Source of the DNA: Christiangramia forsetii KT0803
GTDB taxonomy: Bacteria > Bacteroidota > Bacteroidia > Flavobacteriales > Flavobacteriaceae
NCBI RefSeq assembly: GCF_000060345.1
Contig: NC_008571.1
Location: 992,001 to 1,056,000, forward strand
Length of the DNA: 64,000 nucleotides
Direction of reading: 5' to 3'
Part shown: one piece after another, positions 58,833-64,000 of the stretch
Layout of the letters: each line of letters opens with the position of its first letter
How positions within the stretch are numbered: the stretch's first letter is position 1
Made by a program: the position numbers and the translations under genes
Notes under the pieces: model-generated
Databases searched by the model: none
What the model saw: the letters and a program-made list of their open reading frames with translations, nothing else
Told to the model about the DNA's origin: nothing

Positions 58833-59825
58833 ATGAGTGATACTATAGAAAGAGTAAAATGCTTAATAATCGGGTCTGGTCCTGCAGGTTATACTGCAGC
58901 CATTTATGCGGCCAGAGCAGATATGAAACCGTTAATGTATACCGGGATGGAACCGGGAGGACAGTTGACTACCACTACAGAAGTAGATAATTTTCCTGGA
59001 TATCCACAAGGAATTGACGGGCCTAAGATGATGATGGAACTTCAGGAACAGGCCGAAAGGTTTGGTACAGAAGTTAGAATAGGGATGATCACAGAAGTCG
59101 ATTTCTCTAAAGAAGTTGGTGGAATTCATAAAGCTTGTGTAGATAATAATAAATGGATAGAAGCTGAATCTGTGATTATTTCAACTGGGGCTACCGCAAA
59201 ATATCTTGGACTACCTAGTGAACAGAAGTTAAGAGGAGGTGGAGTTTCTGCCTGTGCCGTTTGTGACGGTTTCTTTTATAAAGGTCAGGATGTTGCAATC
59301 GTAGGTGGTGGGGATACCGCTGCTGAAGAGGCTACCTATCTTTCTAATATCTGTAATAAAGTAACGATGCTTGTACGTAAAGATTACATGAAGGCATCTA
59401 AAGCAATGCAGCATAGAGTTGAAAACACGAAAAACATCGATCTTAGATATAATACAGAAGTTGACGAGATCCTTGGTGAACAGGTCGTAGAAGGACTTAG
59501 AATGGTAAATAACCAGACAGGGGACAAGGAAGAAATAGATATCACCGGGTTCTTTGTTGCAATTGGTCATAAGCCAAATACCGATATTTTTAAAGGCTGG
59601 TTAGATATGGATGATACTGGATATGTTATCACTCAGGCCAAATCTACCAGAACCAATATTCCGGGAGTTTTTGCTTCTGGAGATGTTCAGGATAAGATTT
59701 ATCGTCAGGCGGTGACTGCTGCGGGTACAGGATGCATGGCAGCGCTTGATGCGGAACGTTATCTTGCGGAAATTGAAACTGAAGAAGATATTCAAAAACC
59801 ACAAACCAGACCGGAAACTGTCTAA
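58833..59825 (+). CDS. trxB: Thioredoxin-disulfide reductase
   Basis: 330 aa. FAD motif GSGPAGYTAAIYAARA at about 14-29, redox disulfide CAVC in SACAVCDGFFY, NADPH motif VGGGDTAAEEATYL, and the final FAD motif ASGDVQDKIYRQAVTAAGTG. It reduces thioredoxin with NADPH in the cytosol. Length is normal for low-molecular-weight TrxR. Single gene with a strong terminator downstream. Confidence 0.95.
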   Translation: MSDTIERVKCLIIGSGPAGYTAAIYAARADMKPLMYTGMEPGGQLTTTTEVDNFPGYPQGIDGPKMMMELQEQAERFGTEVRIGMITEVDFSKEVGGIHKACVDNNKWIEAESVIISTGATAKYLGLPSEQKLRGGGVSACAVCDGFFYKGQDVAIVGGGDTAAEEATYLSNICNKVTMLVRKDYMKASKAMQHRVENTKNIDLRYNTEVDEILGEQVVEGLRMVNNQTGDKEEIDITGFFVAIGHKPNTDIFKGWLDMDDTGYVITQAKSTRTNIPGVFASGDVQDKIYRQAVTAAGTGCMAALDAERYLAEIETEEDIQKPQTRPETV

Positions 59826-59852
59826 GTTGAGGTTTATTAAATAAAGTAAAAA

Positions 59853-59877
59853 ATCCCGCTGATCAGCGGGATTTTTT
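59853..59877 (+). terminator. Rho-independent terminator after trxB
   Basis: Stem atcccgct with agcgggat (loop gatc) at 59853-59872, then a T-run. Confidence 0.9.
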
Positions 59878-59879
59878 AT

Positions 59880-60289
59880 GTTTGAAAAGTTTCGATTATC
59901 TTCATTCTTAGACCTGTAACAAAAAAATATATCTAGCGAAGGGAATTGAATTATCGTTCAAGACGCTTGTTCATTTTTTCCATTGATGAAAAAACGAACC
60001 AAAAAAATCTAGGCTTACGAAAGTTTATCTAAATTTATCGTTCGGCACCTAAATTTTAGGAACTCGCTATAGATAGTTATCTTACAGAAGAATCTGTTTA
60101 GCTCAAACAGCCTAAAATTTCACGGTGCTTTCACTTCAAATTTCACAATAGACTTTCGGTAGGCCGGGAATTAGGATTAGTTATAATTAAATAATTAGCC
60201 TTATAATTCCCAGGTTAGTACATAAATAAAATTTTATTTCAGGATCTCCTGAATAAGCTGAAACGAGTTCAGTTTGACGAAAACAGCTT
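59880..60289. other. Intergenic region
   Basis: No gene. It includes cattttttccattgatgaaaaaacgaacc near 59975, a phrase that recurs in many Bacteroidota intergenic regions as a non-coding element; I base that on memory, so it is uncertain. The remainder holds nothing I can support. Confidence 0.4.
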
Positions 60290-60589
60290 TTAGTTATCGG
60301 TCTTTACTTTTACCTCGCCATCATCGATTTTCACTTTAGATTCACTACCGTCGGCTCGGTCTACCTTTTTTTTATATTCACCATCATCTTTCTTGATCTT
60401 AATCTCATCGCCTTCGGCGGTTTCAATCTTGATCTTATCTCCTCCGTCTTTTACTTCCACTTTATTGTCGGGATCATCCATAAGTCTTTCAACTTCTGTT
60501 TTATCCTCATCATCTTCTACATTTCTGCAGGAAACAAAACTTACAGAAAGTGCTAAGATCAATAAACTACCTTTAAATAAATACTTCAT
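60290..60589 (-). CDS. Small lipoprotein with charged repeats
   Basis: 99 aa with lipobox VSC (C21). The mature part is almost wholly charged, built from repeated K/D/E units such as KVEVKDGGDKIKIETAEGDEIKIKKDDGEYKKK and KVKIDDGEVKVK. It probably forms a beta-stack like antifreeze or solenoid repeats. Unknown function; envelope. Separate from the DUF2807 gene by about 80 bp; may be a regulatory neighbour of the PspC cluster. Confidence 0.75.
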   Translation of the reverse strand: MKYLFKGSLLILALSVSFVSCRNVEDDEDKTEVERLMDDPDNKVEVKDGGDKIKIETAEGDEIKIKKDDGEYKKKVDRADGSESKVKIDDGEVKVKTDN

Positions 60590-60668
60590 AATATTTGATT
60601 TAATTTGGAGTAAAACTAGCTAATTAGCCGGGTATCAAATTTTATTTTTGAAAAATTTAAGAATTGGT

Positions 60669-61511
60669 CTATTTAAAGAGCCCTTTGCTAAATTCCTTTT
60701 TAGCAATAACCGCTTCATCTTTGAACTCGATAAGTTTAATGCTCGGATTATTGAAAACTTCAATTTCACTTTTACCATTTGCTCTAACTTCAATACTATC
60801 GGTGGCATTTACTTTTACTTCGGAATTTCCCTGAGCAAGTATATTGGCTTTTACTGAAGTTAGATTCTCCCCATCGAAATTTGAAGATTGATCAGCTCTT
60901 ATCGTAAAATCCTGGATTTCTCCATCAATTCTAGCAGATGCTTTTTCATAAATATCTACATTAAAGATCGGTGAATTTACAAGGGCTTCCACCTTGGAAT
61001 TCTGGTTTAACTGATAATGGACTTCACCGGCAGTTACATTAAGCTTAGATTCAGCATCATCGTTCTGAATAAGGTTAAATTTCTTTGCTGTAAACGTAAT
61101 AAAGGCTTTTGCATCCTTTCTGGTTTCTAGCTGAAAATCGCCAAAATAAAGATCCTGCAGTGATTCTAGTTCAACTTTGCCTGCAATTACAATACTTTTT
61201 AAGGTATCAGAAAAAGTGATTGTTAATTCCTGTTTCTTGGCTCGGGATAATTCCTTAATAGGTTTAATGTGCAGAACGCCATCGATAACCTCAGTCTGAA
61301 TAAGATCATGAAGATTGTCATCTGCTTCAATTTCTACCATTGGCCTATTCCCTTTAAGAATGCCAACTTCAAACTCTCCTTTTATCTGAATGGAGTGGAA
61401 GGTAGTGAGGTTGTATTGTTCCGTTTTAACGTTTCTACTTCCCTTTATCTTATCCTGGGCTTTACAGGAGAAAAATATAATAAGCAGTAGAAGTGGTAAT
61501 TTCTTAATCAT
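60669..61511 (-). CDS. DUF2807 (GIN domain) lipoprotein
   Basis: 280 aa from ATG 61511, with lipobox IFFSC (C16). The mature part is a putative auto-transporter-like adhesin head, GIN domain: a right-handed beta-helix with repeated short strands (FHSIQIKGEFEVGI, LTITFSDTLKSIVIAGKVEL, SEVKVNATDSIEVRANGKSEIEVF). Family members in Bacteroidota occur with PspC and PadR genes. Likely surface-anchored. The upstream ATG at 61535 adds lysines and lies too close to the terminator. Confidence 0.83.
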   Translation of the reverse strand: MIKKLPLLLLIIFFSCKAQDKIKGSRNVKTEQYNLTTFHSIQIKGEFEVGILKGNRPMVEIEADDNLHDLIQTEVIDGVLHIKPIKELSRAKKQELTITFSDTLKSIVIAGKVELESLQDLYFGDFQLETRKDAKAFITFTAKKFNLIQNDDAESKLNVTAGEVHYQLNQNSKVEALVNSPIFNVDIYEKASARIDGEIQDFTIRADQSSNFDGENLTSVKANILAQGNSEVKVNATDSIEVRANGKSEIEVFNNPSIKLIEFKDEAVIAKKEFSKGLFK

Positions 61512-61532
61512 AGAGTTTTTTTTAATTTTTAT

Positions 61533-61566
61533 CAAATATAAAAAAAGCCTTCGATTGAAGGCTTTT
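61533..61566 (-). promoter_or_regulatory. Terminator joined to a -7 box upstream of the DUF2807 gene
   Basis: On the minus strand the hairpin gccttc/gaaggc (61547-61562) and its T-run end directly at TATATTTG (61533-61540), a TAnnTTTG -7 box. The start codon at 61511 is 22 bp beyond. The stem may both terminate the PspC transcript and overlap the -33 area of the next gene. Confidence 0.65.
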
Positions 61567-61579
61567 TCTTTTTGATTGA

Positions 61580-61738
61580 TTAACAGTCTAATATATGCTG
61601 CCTCGCTTCGAGATTCTGAAAGATCTCTATAGGTTTTTTATTTAATTCCTGATAATGAGCAGTTTTTGATTCTTCTGTGGGTGAACCAAACAATAGACTC
61701 ATGAAAAGGCTTATTAATAGGTTGATTAGCGTGCTCAT
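61580..61738 (-). CDS. Small membrane or secreted peptide after PspC gene
   Basis: 52 aa. ATG at 61738 is 2 bp after the PspC-gene stop codon, and the TAA ends just before the terminator at 61547-61562. The N-terminal hydrophobic helix (LINLLISLFMSLLFG) may insert in the membrane or serve as a signal peptide. The C-terminal part (KKPIEIFQNLEARQHIL) is an amphipathic helix. Tight coupling to the operon and a clean frame support a real gene. No family recognised. Confidence 0.65.
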   Translation of the reverse strand: MSTLINLLISLFMSLLFGSPTEESKTAHYQELNKKPIEIFQNLEARQHILDC

Positions 61739-61740
61739 GA

Positions 61741-63501
61741 TTAGTTGTTTATTTCAATACCGTTACTGTCTATTTTTATACGATTTACCTTTTGGTCATT
61801 GACCTCTATCCCTTCGTCATTTATCTTAATGTCCATTTCTTCACCGTTAACATCAATTCTACCATGAAAATCGTCAGAAGTATCCCAATCTTCTCCATCT
61901 TCATCCCAGGTGTCATCTTCATCGTCCCAGGTATCCAACGGGCAATCTTCACATATGGTTTCACCATCGATAATTTTCAGAAAGTGTCCTTCCTGTCCAT
62001 TCTCTAAGATGTCTCCATAATATTCCTGATTCCTGTGAAATGAATAGGTGTTGTCATCTGCATAAAGAGTGGTGCCTTCAGGAAGAAACAATGTAACCTG
62101 TACTTCCTGGTCACGGTAACCATACTTTGAGTCTGCAGTTAAATATCCATCTAGCAAAAGTTCATTTCCTCTCAAACTGGTAGAATAATTGATATTCTGA
62201 GCCCTCTCTTTGGCATCTCTAAAGTTTTTCCCTTCCGCAGATTTTTCAATTTTGATAGAACCTACCGAATCTTTAGTGGATTTTACGATCAATCTTATGT
62301 CTCGCCCATATAGAATTCGGTTATCATTTTCATCATACTTCACTCTGAAATCTGAATTTCTATGAATACTATTTGAATATTCCGGATTGCTTCGCATTCT
62401 TACAAACAGCGTATCCTGAGGGGAAATGTTTAATCTCTCTGTTGTTGCAGTTTCTCCATCAAAAGCCCGGTTGGTGGCCTGACTTATACCTATTACCGTT
62501 AATCCGATAATTGAGATCAACCAAACTCCAAGCAAGGTTAATAAAGCAACCCGACCTATGGATTTCAGATTTTTCACCAAAATCTTTAGTCCCAGCACAA
62601 AAAGGAAAAAGAATGGAATTCCTACCGCAAAAAAGGTAAGTAATGAAATCACCCAGATTGGAGCTCCGCTATTCACCATGTCTATGTAATCTGTCCATGG
62701 AGCATCTACGATTCCAAAGGTTCCCACTGCAAACAGACCTACAAATAGACCGATTAAAGTGGTTCCTGCAATTAGTAATAGCAGTATTCCAACGAATTTT
62801 ACGAATAGTTTCAGACAGAACTTGATGATGTCACCAAGGGTTGTAGCAGCTGAGGTAGCTCCGGCACTTGCTTTTTTCCCATATTTCCCATAATCTACAT
62901 TTTTTACGCTCTCTGAAACATCATGAAAACCCTCACGTATCTTCTTTTCGATATTGCTGACGGTTACCTCCTCTCCGCGCATTGCCAGTTTATCGGCCGT
63001 GGTTTTTGCTTCCGGTACAAATATCCAGAAAGCGATATAGATTAGTACGAATGCTCCACTTGAGAAAATAGTTAGTAAAACCCATAATAGTCTTACCCAA
63101 ATTGCTTCTATTCCAAGATAGTGACCAAGTCCTGAAGAAACACCTCCAACATGTCCATTTTCTGTATCACGAAACAACTGTTTTCCAATGGTCCTGGTAG
63201 ACTTTGTTCGTTTAGGTTCGTCTTCGAAGATCTCTTCATCTACCATATAATCTTCAGGTTGCCCCATGATAGTAATGACTTCTTCAACTTCTTTTATGCT
63301 GATTACCTGACGGTCGTCTTTTCTTTTTTCACTAAATAATTCAGCGATACGAGCCTCGATATCAGAGATGATCTCATCACGACCCTGCGTGTTTGAAAAA
63401 GAATGCCTTATAGCCTCCAGATAGCGCTGTAGCCTGGCATATGCGTCCTCATCTATGTGAAAGAAAGTGCCGGCAAGATTTATATTTACTGTCTTATTCA
63501 T
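61741..63501 (-). CDS. PspC-domain membrane protein
   Basis: 586 aa. The N-terminal about 90 residues are a helical domain (MNKTVNINLAGTFFHIDEDAYARL; RDEIISDIEARIAELF) found before PspC in Bacteroidota. The PspC domain at about 105-165 has VGGVSSGLGHYLGIEAIWVRLLWVLLTIF. Four or five more membrane helices follow (about 225-345), then a periplasmic beta-rich DUF4349-like or GIN-like region with an acidic stretch CEDCPLDTWDDEDDTWDED near the C-terminus. It probably senses membrane stress; it overlaps the PadR gene by 8 bp and is in one operon with it. Confidence 0.83.
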   Translation of the reverse strand: MNKTVNINLAGTFFHIDEDAYARLQRYLEAIRHSFSNTQGRDEIISDIEARIAELFSEKRKDDRQVISIKEVEEVITIMGQPEDYMVDEEIFEDEPKRTKSTRTIGKQLFRDTENGHVGGVSSGLGHYLGIEAIWVRLLWVLLTIFSSGAFVLIYIAFWIFVPEAKTTADKLAMRGEEVTVSNIEKKIREGFHDVSESVKNVDYGKYGKKASAGATSAATTLGDIIKFCLKLFVKFVGILLLLIAGTTLIGLFVGLFAVGTFGIVDAPWTDYIDMVNSGAPIWVISLLTFFAVGIPFFFLFVLGLKILVKNLKSIGRVALLTLLGVWLISIIGLTVIGISQATNRAFDGETATTERLNISPQDTLFVRMRSNPEYSNSIHRNSDFRVKYDENDNRILYGRDIRLIVKSTKDSVGSIKIEKSAEGKNFRDAKERAQNINYSTSLRGNELLLDGYLTADSKYGYRDQEVQVTLFLPEGTTLYADDNTYSFHRNQEYYGDILENGQEGHFLKIIDGETICEDCPLDTWDDEDDTWDEDGEDWDTSDDFHGRIDVNGEEMDIKINDEGIEVNDQKVNRIKIDSNGIEINN

Positions 63502-63838
63502 GGTTCTTCTTTTTTTGAGTGGTTACGATGTTAACTGCAGATTGCAATTCGTCCCAGGTAACGGTAAGTTCCCTAAGAAATATTTTTCCTGTTTCAGTAA
63601 GACCATAATATTTTCTTGGTGGCCCACTGGTAGACTCTTCCCAACGATAATTGAGGAGTCCGGCGTTTTTAAGCCTGGTTAGTAATGGATAAATTGTACC
63701 TTCCACGACCAACAACTTAGCGTCTTTTAGTGTTTCCAGAATCTCGGCCACATAGGCATCTTCATCTCGTAGCACAGAGAGAATACAGTATTCCAGTACA
63801 CCTTTACGCATCTGGGCTTTGGTGTTTTCAATCTTCAT
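63494..63838 (-). CDS. PadR-family transcriptional regulator
   Basis: 114 aa. PadR winged-helix domain (KGVLEYCILSVLRDEDAYVAEILETLKDAKLLVVEGTIYPLLTRLKNAGLL, cited by its start MRKGVLEYCILSVL and the recognition stretch EGTIYPLLTRLKNAGL), with the wing RWEESTSGPPRKYYGLTETG. It probably represses this operon, as for other PadR-PspC pairs in the phylum. It overlaps the PspC gene by 8 bp and starts on the stop codon of the upstream gene (ATGA). Confidence 0.92.
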   Translation of the reverse strand: MKIENTKAQMRKGVLEYCILSVLRDEDAYVAEILETLKDAKLLVVEGTIYPLLTRLKNAGLLNYRWEESTSGPPRKYYGLTETGKIFLRELTVTWDELQSAVNIVTTQKKKNHE

Positions 63839-63999
63839 AGTGTTTGTTTTTGGGTGTCATTAAACTGTTCATTTTTTGATTGATTTTGATGATTAGATTC
63901 GTCCGGTTTTTCCGAACTTAAAAAATTGATGGTTAATGGATAATTATATGATTGCCCTTCGTTAGCTTTGATACTTGCATTGATGACTGCAAATAATTC
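63835..63999 (-). CDS. DUF4870-like membrane protein, C-terminal part
   Basis: Open from the right edge of the window; 54 visible residues then TGA at 63835-63837, overlapping the PadR start (ATGA). ELFAVINASIKANEGQSYNYPLTINFL is the final strand and helix of DUF4870 proteins (seen in parts: IKANEGQSYNYPL). DUF4870-PadR-PspC order is common in Flavobacteriaceae. The rest of the gene lies outside the window. Confidence 0.72.
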   Translation of the reverse strand, partial: ELFAVINASIKANEGQSYNYPLTINFLSSEKPDESNHQNQSKNEQFNDTQKQTL

Positions 64000-64000
64000 C

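Noticed and set aside
1-64000. tRNA or rRNA genes
   Set aside because: I saw no tRNA cloverleaf or rRNA sequence on either strand. A covariance-model scan would be needed to be certain.

Overview
The window comes from a member of the Bacteroidota, most likely a marine Flavobacteriaceae species (Gramella/Zunongwangia/Salegentibacter-like; this is inference). The evidence is low GC, TAnnTTTG-type -7 promoter boxes, many short-leader lipoproteins, and flavobacterial families such as DUF2807, PspC, DUF4870 and LytTR regulators.

Positions 1-30569 form a large integron-like gene-cassette array read on the minus strand. It runs off the left edge of the window and ends beside a minus-strand tyrosine recombinase gene at 30597-31754. 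I count 28 complete cassettes and one partial one. They are separated by about 105-135 bp imperfect palindromes that have attC architecture: conserved inner arms with one extrahelical base, a variable loop, and outer arms that are cassette-specific 7-10 bp inverted repeats (GTTxxxxxx...xxxxxxAAC). The cargo is an exported erythromycin-esterase-like protein, a PLD-like protein, a Zn-protease-like lipoprotein, an ATP-grasp enzyme, a TlpA-like thioredoxin, a DUF2971 protein, a DUF3883 nuclease-like protein, a barstar-like protein, a VOC protein, four toxin-antitoxin pairs and several exported proteins of unknown function. Ten cassettes have no credible ORF. Four of these are identical 457-bp copies of a highly structured unit, one of them next to the recombinase. 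Five others are diverged members of one family, and the last is probably a distant relative.

Five identical 1227-bp IS110-family elements are each inserted at the same position inside an attC-like site. The non-coding 5' region of the element folds like an IS110 bridge RNA, and its loops contain segments matching the attC target and both ends of the element. This looks like an RNA-guided IS that specialises in the cassette recombination site. The recombinase has all the tyrosine-recombinase catalytic residues, but I do not see the insertion that marks canonical IntI. It also points the same way as the cassettes and lies 5' of them, with the presumed attI at its 3' end.

From 31.8 kb the content is ordinary chromosome: a TerB-like protein, an aldehyde dehydrogenase, a Crp/Fnr regulator, a TauE/SafE permease, cydAB, small envelope proteins, a methyltransferase, an SDR plus aldehyde dehydrogenase pair, a nitroreductase, a fatty-acid-hydroxylase-family protein followed by an MBL-fold/rhodanese protein, a three-gene biotin-dependent acyl-CoA carboxylase operon, a 2-hydroxyacid dehydrogenase and two YeeE/YedE permeases. 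Three transcription units here (TauE; hydroxylase plus MBL-rhodanese; YeeE pair) share a perfect GTAAC-N4-GTTAC operator at an identical distance from the -7 box. They probably form the regulon of the Crp/Fnr protein encoded at 34548, which fits sulfur or persulfide handling.

The last 11 kb holds a minus-strand run of exported proteins, a LytTR regulator with Glu at the phospho-acceptor position, a TRIC/UPF0126 membrane protein, trxB, and a DUF4870-PadR-PspC operon that ends in an extra 52-aa gene, followed by a DUF2807 lipoprotein. A small flavobacterial membrane-protein gene at 43897-44321 is frameshifted by a 14-bp tandem duplication.
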